A stretch of DNA of 41,291 nt from Paenibacillus sp. JCM 10914 (GTDB lineage Bacteria > Bacillota > Bacilli > Paenibacillales > Paenibacillaceae): assembly GCF_001315105.1 (NCBI RefSeq), contig NZ_BAZR01000041.1, positions 1 through 41,291 on the forward strand, in the 5' to 3' direction. The position numbers and the translations under genes were made by a program. The notes below the pieces were generated by a model. That model was not told where the DNA came from. It searched no databases and worked only from the letters and a program-made list of their open reading frames with translations. Each line of letters begins with the position of its first letter. Position 1 is the stretch's first letter. Positions 1 to 6,857 of the stretch are shown piece after piece.

Positions 1-102
1 GAGGGTGCAACGTTATCTCGTGATGCTATCTGTTGGTAAACGTTAAGTATTATTGCAATTGATTTATGCTTTATTGTGATGTTTTGATGGTGTTTATTAT
101 CC

Positions 103-135
103 TTTGGTATACATTTGGTCTACAAATGGTCTACA
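103..135. repeat. Left integrase arm-type repeats
   Basis: Three head-to-tail 11-bp units follow one another: TTTGGTATACA, TTTGGTCTACA and AATGGTCTACA. The last two recur with one mismatch at 41157-41178 at the other end of the phage. Short direct repeats next to int and again at the far end are what arm-binding sites of a tyrosine recombinase look like. The attachment core itself should lie to the left, in 1-102, but no convincing shared core is seen. Confidence 0.6.
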
Positions 136-1296
136 CTACCCGGAGAACGTGAATAGACTATCCAGCTTCTCGGCGGCTATTTTATCTGCTTCTTGTAGAG
201 CGTGACCATACACATTCATGGTGGTGGTAATATCTGCATGGCCTAGCCTTTCCGATATAATTTTAGCATGAACCCCTTTATTGATTAATAATGTTGCAGA
301 TGTGTGTCTGAGATCGTGGAATCGTATTTTCTTAAGTCCATTGTAATCAAGAAATTCTATCCACCATTTCGTGGGTCGATTGAAGTACAATGGACCGCCA
401 CTACTGTTAGGGAATACAAATTCATGTTCTTTCTCAGTCCAGCGATCCATTCTTTTAAGCTTATCCTGAAGGTAAAATCTTCTGTACTGTTTCATCATTT
501 CTATAGTTGATGTCGGTAAGGAGATGGTTCTGATTGAGTTCTTTGTTTTTGGTTCTTTAATTACTGGCTTACCACCGTCTTCGATTGATATTGATTGCAC
601 TACCTGAAGTGTACCTTCTTCTAAATTAATGTGTTTCCACTCAAGTGCAATTAATTCACCTCGCCGCATACCTGTTGATACCGCCAATGTTATAAGCATT
701 TTGAATATGAATGGTTCTTGTTCCAACGCCTTAAAAAGTTTCCTTACATCTTCCTCGTCATACACTTGAATATCTTTCACTGGCTTTTCCTTTGGCTTCT
801 TGACGCCTTTCATTGGATTGTCTTTAATAACATTCCATTCAACGGCCCTAAGAAATACGCTCCGTAATACTCTGTAAATGTAGACCGTAGTAGCAGAGGA
901 GACACTTCCATCTTTTCCATCCAGTCTGGTATTAACTGAATCTAAGAATCGAATGATATGCATTGTTTTTATCTTGCTTATCTGTACATCTTTGAAATGT
1001 GGGATAATTCGGTTATTGAGGTGGGTCACATAATTTTCTATAGACTTTAACTCTAGATGCTTATTGGCATACTTAGTTTTCCATTCTTCAACAAATGCTT
1101 CAAATGACATTTTTTCAGGAGAGATAAACTCACCAGACTCAACCTCAACAATAAATTTGGCTAGTTCTAAATCAGCTTCCTTTTTGTTTTTTGCTTTTAC
1201 TGTTTTTGTTCTTTTGATTCTCTTACCTAACGAGTCGTAACCTAATTCAACAGTCAATAAGTAGGATTCTTTTCCTCGTTTTCGTGCCGAAGCCAT
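136..1296 (-). CDS. int: Tyrosine recombinase (phage integrase)
   Basis: This site-specific recombinase integrates and excises the prophage. The 386 residues show the usual three parts: an N-terminal arm-binding domain (about 5-58), a SAM-like core-binding domain (about 62-165) and a C-terminal catalytic domain (about 178-380). Catalytic residues visible are R211 in TGMRRGEL, K252 in PKTKNS, H327 and R330 in HDLRH, H353 in LGH and the nucleophile Y363 in NVYGH, so the enzyme looks intact. The ATG at 1294-1296 has a strong GAGGAGGT site upstream on the minus strand. It is the first gene of the prophage, reads toward the left end and stops directly at the arm-type repeats. The S24 repressor gene upstream is on the same strand with a 20-nt gap, so the two may be co-transcribed in the lysogen. 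Confidence 0.97.
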   Translation of the reverse strand: MASARKRGKESYLLTVELGYDSLGKRIKRTKTVKAKNKKEADLELAKFIVEVESGEFISPEKMSFEAFVEEWKTKYANKHLELKSIENYVTHLNNRIIPHFKDVQISKIKTMHIIRFLDSVNTRLDGKDGSVSSATTVYIYRVLRSVFLRAVEWNVIKDNPMKGVKKPKEKPVKDIQVYDEEDVRKLFKALEQEPFIFKMLITLAVSTGMRRGELIALEWKHINLEEGTLQVVQSISIEDGGKPVIKEPKTKNSIRTISLPTSTIEMMKQYRRFYLQDKLKRMDRWTEKEHEFVFPNSSGGPLYFNRPTKWWIEFLDYNGLKKIRFHDLRHTSATLLINKGVHAKIISERLGHADITTTMNVYGHALQEADKIAAEKLDSLFTFSG

Positions 1297-1316
1297 AGGA
1301 GATACCTCCTCAATTA

Positions 1317-2027
1317 TTAAAGATCCATTTGAAACTCTGGCTTAAAATGACCGGCGTATACTCCACATATATGGACCTCATTAGGGAAAACCTCTATTGT
1401 TCTGTACTTAGAGTTTTCTGGCACCAATCTAATAACGTTTCTCTCAGCTTCCCAATACACACGCTTAAGAGTCCCTTCCTCACCATTAACAATAACTGCT
1501 GCAATCTGACCGTTTCGTTCAACCCAGTTACTCGCTCTTAGATAAACGATATCACCGCTTTCAATACCGACTTGGTTCATGCTGTCACCTTGAACTCTAA
1601 GAGCGTAGTCAGGTTTCTTCTTGTTTAGCATTGGGTAAACAACGAAGTCTTCGACATTCGAACTTGCAATAAGTCCGTCACCAGCACAAATTGTTCCGAC
1701 CAGCGGAATGGTGCCCCATGGATTATCAATGCTAGATTCCTTTAGCAAGGCATCCAGCTTTTCATTTGTTTCTTTCAACAGCGTGTCTGAAGTTTCATCA
1801 ATGATTCCAGCTTTTTCTAATACTTCGTAGTAATTGATGTCATAAGCGTCTGCAATTTTTTTGAGAGCTGAAGGAGAAGGAGTGACTTCCTTTTTGGTCT
1901 TGCGATTGATGCCTAATTCAATGTCTCGAATATATGAGTAAGATACACCGCTCTTTTCTGCTGCATCTCGAAGTGAAATTTTTTTCTGTTTTCTGATACC
2001 CTCTAGGTACTGTCCCAACTCATTCAT
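1317..2027 (-). CDS. CI-type repressor, HTH plus S24 peptidase
   Basis: Master repressor of lysogeny. With the ATG at 2025-2027 the protein has 236 residues; an in-frame TTG one codon upstream is an alternative, but the ATG has better spacing from the GCGAGGG site. An XRE helix-turn-helix occupies about residues 4-75 (SLRDAAEKSGVSYSYIRDIE), and a LexA/CI-like S24 self-cleavage domain about residues 103-230. The Ala-Gly cleavage pair is A115-G116 (TICAGDG), the nucleophile Ser149 (GDSMN) and the general base Lys188 (GTLKR). The protein should therefore be inactivated by RecA-stimulated autoproteolysis in the SOS response, as in lambda CI. It is divergent from the Cro-like gene at 2216, with repeated operator-like sites in the intergenic region. 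Confidence 0.94.
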   Translation of the reverse strand: MNELGQYLEGIRKQKKISLRDAAEKSGVSYSYIRDIELGINRKTKKEVTPSPSALKKIADAYDINYYEVLEKAGIIDETSDTLLKETNEKLDALLKESSIDNPWGTIPLVGTICAGDGLIASSNVEDFVVYPMLNKKKPDYALRVQGDSMNQVGIESGDIVYLRASNWVERNGQIAAVIVNGEEGTLKRVYWEAERNVIRLVPENSKYRTIEVFPNEVHICGVYAGHFKPEFQMDL

Positions 2028-2080
2028 CAAAAACCCTCGCTTCCTCTATATACCAACAATATCGACATGACTCATTGTAT

Positions 2081-2110
2081 AGTATATCCAACAAAAAGTA
2101 AAGTAAACAA
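2081..2110 (-). promoter_or_regulatory. Putative leftward repressor/integrase promoter
   Basis: On the minus strand TTGTTT (complement of 2105-2110) and TATACT (complement of 2081-2086) are 18 bp apart and point at the repressor gene. The -35 box lies inside the operator-like sequence at 2103-2120, which would allow repressor or Cro-like control. Read from the sequence only. Confidence 0.5.
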
Positions 2111-2161
2111 CACAAAAATACTGAAATAAAGTTTTTAATTGTTGTTGACAACACAAAACTA
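2103..2161. promoter_or_regulatory. Two operator-like repeats in switch region
   Basis: GTAAACAACACAAAA at 2103-2117 and GTTGACAACACAAAA at 2144-2158 differ at two positions, and a third copy lies at 2416. The second copy overlaps a perfect 11-bp dyad TGTTGACAACA (2143-2153). The first copy covers the -35 of the leftward promoter and the second the -35 of the rightward promoter. They are likely binding sites for the S24 repressor and/or the Cro-like protein. Confidence 0.55.
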
Positions 2162-2173
2162 TAGGAGTAGTAT
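2145..2173 (+). promoter_or_regulatory. Rightward early promoter
   Basis: A perfect -35 TTGACA (2145-2150) is followed after exactly 17 bp by TAGTAT (2168-2173). It reads toward the Cro-like gene and the early operon. The -35 is embedded in operator-like copy 2, so repressor binding would block it. Confidence 0.7.
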
Positions 2174-2215
2174 GTGAGGTGTAAATGAATTAGGGCAGAG
2201 GAAAGGAGGATATAT

Positions 2216-2419
2216 GTGCAGAACAACATCAAGTTTCTGAGACGTAGTAAAGAATATGATCTAACCCAAGAGCAATTAGCCAAGGAACTACGTGTTTCAA
2301 GAAGTACTGTTTCGCATTTGGAAAGAGGCGGGGAAGTTAGTGGTGTAGTGGTATTGAGAGTAGCTAACTTCTTTAATAAGGACCCGAGGGAAATTTTTTT
2401 TACCAACGATGTTGGGTAA
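2216..2419 (+). CDS. Cro-like XRE family regulator
   Basis: This is a small DNA-binding protein of 67 residues, essentially one XRE helix-turn-helix (LTQEQLAKELRVSRSTVSHLE, about residues 17-37). It starts at a GTG preceded by GAAAGGAGGA; the ATG two bases upstream is in another frame and closes quickly. It is the first gene behind the rightward promoter, divergent from the repressor, which is the position of Cro in lambdoid and Bacillota switches. The region around residues 25-40 carries the recognition helix. The final codons overlap an operator-like copy at 2416, so it may bind near its own gene end. Confidence 0.85.
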   Translation: MQNNIKFLRRSKEYDLTQEQLAKELRVSRSTVSHLERGGEVSGVVVLRVANFFNKDPREIFFTNDVG

Positions 2420-2432
2420 ACAACACAAAATA
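2416..2432. promoter_or_regulatory. Third operator-like repeat
   Basis: GTAAACAACACAAAA at 2416-2430 is identical over 15 bp to the copy at 2103-2117. It spans the stop codon of the Cro-like gene and the short gap before the next gene. A repressor bound here could act as a roadblock or support DNA looping. Confidence 0.5.
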
Positions 2433-2448
2433 ATGGCGGGGTGAACTT

Positions 2449-2619
2449 GTGAGTAATGAGGATAGATTAAAAACCGTCGGCCAGAAGCTAATTCTACTTT
2501 CTAAATTACGTTATGGGATTCGTGCAGATCCGATTAAAAAAGCGGAGTTCCTTGCAGGAGAAGTAGGCATCAAAACTTCAGTAGCCGTATCAGCTATATG
2601 TGCTGCTTTAGACGGATGA
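2449..2619 (+). CDS. Small hypothetical early protein
   Basis: A 56-residue open frame runs from GTG (2449) to TGA (2617-2619). A weak GGCGGGGTGA site lies upstream. It is placed between the Cro-like gene and an excisionase-like gene on the early operon. The product is mostly helical-looking and charged (LILLSKLRYGIRADPIKKAE), with no domain I recognise. Its small size and position suggest a regulatory or accessory early protein, but nothing shows the function. Confidence 0.5.
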   Translation: MSNEDRLKTVGQKLILLSKLRYGIRADPIKKAEFLAGEVGIKTSVAVSAICAALDG

Positions 2620-2635
2620 AAAGGAGGGAAGCCAA

Positions 2636-2812
2636 ATGACGACACTTACGGTTGCTGAAACTGCTGGGAAATTAAAGGTATCAACCAGCACTGTTTATGA
2701 ACTAGTGAGAAAAAAACAAATACCACACTTTCGGATCGGTCAGAAAATCTTCTTTAGAGTGGATACTTTGGAAAGTTGGATTGCGAACCTTGAGGTAGGA
2801 GGTATGAAATGA
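2636..2812 (+). CDS. Excisionase-like HTH_17 protein
   Basis: A 58-residue protein begins at ATG 2636 behind AAAAGGAGGG. It has the MerR-like/HTH_17 winged helix pattern of excisionases: VAETAGKLKVSTSTVYELV followed by IPHFRIGQKIFFRVDTLESW. Such proteins bind DNA and often act as recombination directionality factors or transcription factors. The location in the early operon, away from int, fits a protein needed only on induction. Its stop overlaps the ATG of the following Rha reading frame (ATGA-type coupling). It could instead be a plain regulator. Confidence 0.75.
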   Translation: MTTLTVAETAGKLKVSTSTVYELVRKKQIPHFRIGQKIFFRVDTLESWIANLEVGGMK

Positions 2813-2873
2813 ATCAATTAACTATTAAGAACAAAAACGGGAGCTAGTCGCTGATAGCCGGGGGATAGCTCTA
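2809..2873 (+). pseudogene. rha: Displaced N-terminus of Rha antirepressor
   Basis: ATG 2809 opens a frame that stops after 12 codons (TAG 2845-2847). Read on in the frame of the gene at 2874, the sequence continues as ELVADSRGIALMTGKRHDHL, which is the normal start of Rha proteins. Restoring one G in the GGG run at 2839-2841 joins the two frames into one protein. A one-base deletion, or a sequence error, is therefore the simplest reading. No canonical slippery heptamer is present. Confidence 0.75.
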
Positions 2874-3557
2874 ATGACTGGAAAGAGACATGACCATCTT
2901 CTACGTGATATCGATGGGTACTGTGAGATCCTCATGAATTCTACTGACCCCAAAATTGGGGTGAGTGATTTTTTCGAAGCATCAACGTATCAAGATGGTA
3001 CCGGAAGAACGTTGAGGGGGTATGACTTAACCCGCAAAGGTTGCGATATGGTAGCCAACAAGATGACCGGAGAAAAAGGTGTGCTGTTTACTGCCACTTA
3101 TGTAACTAAATTTGATGAAATGGAAAAGTCACAATCACTTGATCTAACCGGACTAAGCCCTCAGCTTCAACTCCTGATCGCTATGGAGCACCGTCAGTTG
3201 CAGATTGAACAACGCCAGCAACAAACGGAAAGCCAACTCACAACCATCAAAGAAACGTTCTTACAGCGTGATGACAATTGGCGGCAGAAGATCAATGGTC
3301 TTTTGAACGGGGCGGCCCGTAGCTCTGATATGGATCATAAGGAAGTGCGGAATATGAGCTATCAAATCTTGAAGGACCGCACCAACTGCAAGTTAGAAAC
3401 GCGGTTAGAGAACTTGAGAAAACGATTGTCTGATTCAGGAGCAACAAAAACCCGGATAGCTGATGCGAACAAGCTAGACATTATCGAATCTGACAAAATG
3501 CTCAAAGAAATCTATACAACGATTGTAAAGGAATTATCGATTGGCACTTTAGTTTAA
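2874..3557 (+). CDS. rha: Rha family antirepressor with ORF6C domain
   Basis: This is a phage regulatory protein of 227 residues as it stands. The Rha domain covers about residues 1-85 (GKRHDHLLRDIDGY, FFEASTYQDGTGR, YDLTRKGCDMVANKMTGEKG). An ORF6C-type C-terminal domain follows from about residue 95 (FLQRDDNWRQKINGLLNGAA near 130-150). Such two-domain proteins act as antirepressors or early regulators in Bacillota phages. The natural N-terminus (about 22 more residues from ATG 2809) is put out of frame by a one-base deletion near 2840. If real, the Rha fold is incomplete at its first strand; if it is a sequencing error, the gene is whole. It belongs to the early rightward operon. Confidence 0.88.
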   Translation: MTGKRHDHLLRDIDGYCEILMNSTDPKIGVSDFFEASTYQDGTGRTLRGYDLTRKGCDMVANKMTGEKGVLFTATYVTKFDEMEKSQSLDLTGLSPQLQLLIAMEHRQLQIEQRQQQTESQLTTIKETFLQRDDNWRQKINGLLNGAARSSDMDHKEVRNMSYQILKDRTNCKLETRLENLRKRLSDSGATKTRIADANKLDIIESDKMLKEIYTTIVKELSIGTLV

Positions 3558-3581
3558 AACGCATGAATGGAGAGTGGTCAC

Positions 3582-3860
3582 ATGAAAGACCTAGCTATCC
3601 ATACTAGCCATCGCCGTTTAGCTGAAATAACATTCTTGAATTTAGATCGTAACGGAAAGTTGATCATTGATGAAGTAACGCTTCGAGTGCTTGAACCTTA
3701 CTTACTGCAAAATCTTGAGATTGTTAGAACGTTGGATGAACTTAGTAACTTGTCCATGGTTGCTTATACGGCCGGGGATACGGAATGGTTACACGCAATA
3801 TGTGGATCAATCGAATATGTGAAGGAAGAGTCTTCTATCCAGAAGGGAGAATGGAAATGA
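3582..3860 (+). CDS. Hypothetical protein
   Basis: A 92-residue protein of unknown function. ATG 3582 is chosen over the in-frame ATG at 3567 because the GGAGAGTGG site sits between them. The sequence is soluble and mixed alpha/beta in appearance (LAEITFLNLDRNGKLIIDEV), with no motif I recognise. The stop codon overlaps the start of the next gene (ATGA at 3857-3860), indicating translational coupling in the early operon. Confidence 0.65.
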   Translation: MKDLAIHTSHRRLAEITFLNLDRNGKLIIDEVTLRVLEPYLLQNLEIVRTLDELSNLSMVAYTAGDTEWLHAICGSIEYVKEESSIQKGEWK

Positions 3861-4021
3861 CAGATAGTCGCTTGAAACAACGGTGTGCCGCAACTATCAG
3901 GCTTCGTGAGCTTGAGAAGATGAAGGGTGAAGCATGCTTGATGGATGCCGGGTCAGATTGGATTGATAACGCAATTGTTGAGTTGGAAGAAGAGTTGCGC
4001 CGCAAGGAAAGCGAGTCATGA
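3857..4021 (+). CDS. Small hypothetical protein
   Basis: This 54-residue protein starts at ATG 3857, overlapping the previous stop by four bases. An ATG six bases upstream is possible but too close to the AAGGGAGA site. It is highly charged and predicted helical, ending in an acidic/basic stretch (IDNAIVELEEELRRKESES). Its stop overlaps the next small gene (ATGA at 4018-4021). Function unknown. Confidence 0.6.
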   Translation: MTDSRLKQRCAATIRLRELEKMKGEACLMDAGSDWIDNAIVELEEELRRKESES

Positions 4022-4104
4022 TCTATTTACTAACCGCATGGCTACTGTTTAACATTTGGTTCCCGATAGTTTTGTACATGCGTGGTGACAGCCATGAAGT
4101 GTGA
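4018..4104 (+). CDS. 28-residue putative membrane micropeptide
   Basis: A short frame from ATG 4018 overlaps the preceding stop (ATGA) and ends at TGA 4102-4104. It encodes one hydrophobic segment (LLTAWLLFNIWFPIVLYM) with a short charged tail, RGDSHEV. This is the pattern of a single-pass membrane micropeptide. It also overlaps the start of the next gene by 11 bases. The exact coupling on both sides argues for real translation; there is no homology evidence. Confidence 0.4.
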   Translation: MIYLLTAWLLFNIWFPIVLYMRGDSHEV

Positions 4105-4270
4105 AGGTTGCAATAAAGAAGCGAAGTACATTGTCTATGACCAGCCGCATTGCACAACTTGCATGCTGGATGCGGTCGAATGTAGAGGATACGTGGAAGT
4201 GAGGTGGTTGGAGGATGACGATACGAATAAAATTCAGCGAGAATTTAGCGGATCAGACGGCCATGAGTAA
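4094..4270 (+). CDS. Small four-cysteine zinc-binding-like protein
   Basis: A 58-residue protein with start ATG 4094; in-frame GTG codons at 4082 and 4085 are less likely because GGTGAC lies between them and the ATG. The N-terminal half has CEGC (residues 3-6) and CTTC (about 24-27), a spacing typical of a small treble-clef or zinc-ribbon fold. The C-terminal half is acidic. It probably binds one zinc ion; its role is unknown. Confidence 0.6.
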   Translation: MKCEGCNKEAKYIVYDQPHCTTCMLDAVECRGYVEVRWLEDDDTNKIQREFSGSDGHE

Positions 4271-4403
4271 AGCCGGGGGAAGCATCGTAGTGCCGACAGG
4301 CAAAAAGCCCATGTTTTCGTTTCCTACTGAATTTCATTATCGGCAGTATCTCACGTATAAGCGTGAAATGAAAAACGCCCCCGGCGGCAACCAGGGACGT
4401 TAG
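4215..4403 (+). CDS. Small hypothetical basic protein
   Basis: A 62-residue frame with ATG 4215 seven bases after GAGGTGG; ATG 4263, which would overlap the previous stop, is the alternative start (46 residues). The product is basic (KKPMFSFPTEFHYRQYLTYK) and has no recognised domain. It overlaps the preceding gene by 56 bases if the long form is used. It is the last small gene before the recombination cassette. Confidence 0.5.
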   Translation: MTIRIKFSENLADQTAMSKAGGSIVVPTGKKPMFSFPTEFHYRQYLTYKREMKNAPGGNQGR

Positions 4404-4463
4404 ATAATAACTTATAAAAAAATTGTTACGGAAAACATATCAGATTATTCGGAGGTTGTAAAT

Positions 4464-6092
4464 ATGCACATCAAAAAAATTGAGATAAAGAACTGGCTTG
4501 GAATCAAAGAATTGTTCTTTGCTCCTGGCAAGTTCAATAAAGTTTCAGGTGATTCAGGTAGCGGAAAAACGAGTCTTGTAGAGGCATTGGAAAAGGTGTT
4601 TACCAATAAGAACCGCCGAACTGAGGTAGTTCGTCACGATCAAGAAGAGGCAGAGCTTTTCGTGGAGTTGGATGACGGACTCCAAACTCTACGGAAGGTT
4701 CGAACTGAAAAGGCTGATTACCTCAAAGTGAAGCATGAAAGCATGGCTGTCAACAGTACTGAAGCTTTCTTACGGCGGCTTATTAACGGCGATATCTTCC
4801 GACCGATTGAATTTGTCCAAAAGACCGCAAAAGAGCAAACAGAAATCATCCTTAACATGCTGCAAATCGAGTGGTCCGTGGATGATATCAAGGCTTGGTT
4901 TGGTGAAGTGCCTGAGGCAGATTATCAGTTACACATACTTCAAATCCTCAAGCAAATCGAGACCGTATATTATGCTGAACGTGAAAGTATTAACCGTGAA
5001 ATCAACTTGCTTCGGGCCAATATCGAAGGAATTAAACGCGACTTGCCAGCTAATTACAACGGAGTTGAATGGAAAGAAGTTAACCTTCAAGAGCTATATA
5101 AAAAGTTGTCCAATGCTGAGGAATCAAATAAACGTTTACAAGAAGCTCAAGCACTCATAGAGGGTCTATCTATTCGGATTAAGGATATCCAACAACGATC
5201 TGCCAACGCTTCTATGGAGAAGAAGTTGGACTATCAGCGGCAGCGTGATTCCTTTAATGACACAATTAAACGTTTGGAAGAAAACATGCAGCAGGAACAA
5301 GCGAAAATCGATGACGTGGATCGGCGCATTCTGGAAACTAATTCACGTCTTGATAATGAGCTGGAACAAGCAATCGAAAGATTGAAATTGCAGTATCAAG
5401 CGAAGAAGCAAACAGCCCGTGAAGATATCCACCAAGAAGTGGAACAATCCCGTGTGTTTATAGCAGAGTACAAGGAACAGGTGGCAGAGAAAAAGTCTTC
5501 ACTGATGAATATTGACGAACATGAGCGGAAGGACTTGGAGAAGATTGCAGACCATGAAACTAATCTCATAGCATCAGAGAACGAAAAGTCAGGGAATGCC
5601 CAGCAAGTCATTGACACTATTGTATGGGCCGATCCTGAGCCGTTGAAGCAAGCTGCTGATGAGGCTGCAAGTATGAAAGAATACCTTCGAGAGTGGGAAC
5701 GGATGAACGATATCATTCGCGAGAAATTGACACCGAAAGAGGAACGAAGTGCAGAGCTTACTTCCAAGATCAAAACGGCTAGAGAATTACCAATGGAATT
5801 ACTTAAAACCGCTTCACTGCCGGTGGAAGGTCTGTCTGTAGATGAGCAGGGACGCATCAGAATTGATGGCACATTGATTGATGGTCTGTCTGAGGGAGAA
5901 GCTCTAGGGTTTGCTTTTAAACTTGCCAAAGCTCAAGCAGGACCACTCAAAGTCATCTGTGTTGATGGCTGGCAAAATCTCGGCAGCAGACAGCGTGAAA
6001 TCATCGAAACATCTAAACAGGACGACTATCAATATTTTGTTTTGGAAACAGTTGACGGTCAAGATTTGAATCTCGAAGTGGTGGAGGGATAA
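4464..6092 (+). CDS. SMC/RecF-like AAA ATPase of recombination cassette
   Basis: A 542-residue ABC/SMC-type ATPase. The N-terminal Walker A is GDSGSGKT (29-36). A long helical coiled-coil region spans about 170-410. The C-terminal head carries an LSGGE-like signature LSEGE (475-479) and a Walker B strand LKVICVD (495-501). This is the architecture of SbcC, RecN and RecF-like proteins with a short coiled coil. It is followed four bases later by recT, then a PD-(D/E)XK nuclease and ssb. The grouping is that of phage single-strand annealing modules, where the ATPase probably works with the nuclease at DNA ends. The start is ATG 4464 behind CGGAGG. Walker B has Gly rather than Glu after Asp501, unusual for an active ABC ATPase. 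Confidence 0.88.
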   Translation: MHIKKIEIKNWLGIKELFFAPGKFNKVSGDSGSGKTSLVEALEKVFTNKNRRTEVVRHDQEEAELFVELDDGLQTLRKVRTEKADYLKVKHESMAVNSTEAFLRRLINGDIFRPIEFVQKTAKEQTEIILNMLQIEWSVDDIKAWFGEVPEADYQLHILQILKQIETVYYAERESINREINLLRANIEGIKRDLPANYNGVEWKEVNLQELYKKLSNAEESNKRLQEAQALIEGLSIRIKDIQQRSANASMEKKLDYQRQRDSFNDTIKRLEENMQQEQAKIDDVDRRILETNSRLDNELEQAIERLKLQYQAKKQTAREDIHQEVEQSRVFIAEYKEQVAEKKSSLMNIDEHERKDLEKIADHETNLIASENEKSGNAQQVIDTIVWADPEPLKQAADEAASMKEYLREWERMNDIIREKLTPKEERSAELTSKIKTARELPMELLKTASLPVEGLSVDEQGRIRIDGTLIDGLSEGEALGFAFKLAKAQAGPLKVICVDGWQNLGSRQREIIETSKQDDYQYFVLETVDGQDLNLEVVEG

Positions 6093-6095
6093 TCC

Positions 6096-6857
6096 GTGAC
6101 AATGGACTATGTGACAAAAATACAAGACGCACTGGATCGGGAGCTAGATGCTAAGCATGATGCACTACCATCAGGATTCAAGAAGACTCGTTTCAGCGAA
6201 AATTGCAGGGCTTACGTAAAAGACTATAAGGATCTTCAGAAGTACGATGCAGAAGAAGTAGCCTCGGTTTTATTCAAGGGAGCTGTTCTTGGATTGGATT
6301 TCCTCGCAAAGGAATGCCATGTCATCACAGAAGGAAGCGCACTGCGCTTCCAGACGGATTACAAGGGAGAGATGACGCTTGTTAAGAAATATAGCGTCCG
6401 TCCTATTCTTGATATTTACGCGAAGAACGTCCGTGAAGGAGATGACTTCAGGGAAGAGATTAGCGGTGGCAAGCCTCTTATTCACTTCAACCCTCGTGCC
6501 TTTAACAACAGCAAAATTACCGGTTCGTTTGCAGTAGCGTTATTCACTGATGGCGGCATGGTCTATGAGACCATGCCAGCTGAAGAGATTGAAAGCATAC
6601 GAGAACACTACGGTAAAAACCCCGGTAGTGACACATGGGAGAAGAGCCAAGGAGAAATGTATAAACGAACTGTGCTTAGACGACTTTGCAAAACAATTGA
6701 AATAGATTTTGATGCAGAGCAATCCTTGGCATATGAAGCTGGTAGCAGTTTTGAGTTCGACCGAGAACAACAACCTAAAAAGCGTAGCCCGTTCAATCCT
6801 CCAGAAGTTGAGGAAAGTGAGGTGTTGTCCAATGACGGAATTACTGAGACTCAATAA
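6096..6857 (+). CDS. recT: RecT family single-strand annealing protein
   Basis: RecT-like recombinase of 253 residues that coats single-stranded DNA and pairs it with complementary strands. The RecT core is seen as VLFKGAVLGLDF, LRFQTDYKGEMTLVKKY and the closing WEKSQGEMYKRTVLRRLCK. GTG 6096 is preferred over ATG 6102 because it lies seven bases after GGAGGG. The C-terminal tail is polar and rich in Glu and Pro. The 3' end overlaps the nuclease gene by 26 bases, so the exonuclease and annealing partner are co-translated, as in RecE/RecT and lambda Exo/Beta. Confidence 0.92.
   Translation: MTMDYVTKIQDALDRELDAKHDALPSGFKKTRFSENCRAYVKDYKDLQKYDAEEVASVLFKGAVLGLDFLAKECHVITEGSALRFQTDYKGEMTLVKKYSVRPILDIYAKNVREGDDFREEISGGKPLIHFNPRAFNNSKITGSFAVALFTDGGMVYETMPAEEIESIREHYGKNPGSDTWEKSQGEMYKRTVLRRLCKTIEIDFDAEQSLAYEAGSSFEFDREQQPKKRSPFNPPEVEESEVLSNDGITETQ

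Noticed and set aside
1..8. Inverted match of GAGGGTGC at the left end with the right end hairpin
   Set aside because: The 8-base match to the complement of 41277-41284 is explained by the terminator stem at the right edge and the arbitrary window limits.
1..102. attL/attR core
   Set aside because: Only short words (TATTATTG, GGGTGC, ATCCTTT) are shared between 1-102 and 41179-41291. None is long enough to call a core.
2831..2847. Programmed -1 frameshift in rha
   Set aside because: The sequence before the stop (AAC AAA AAC GGG AGC) has no X-XXY-YYZ heptamer in the right frame and no clear downstream pseudoknot; an indel is simpler.
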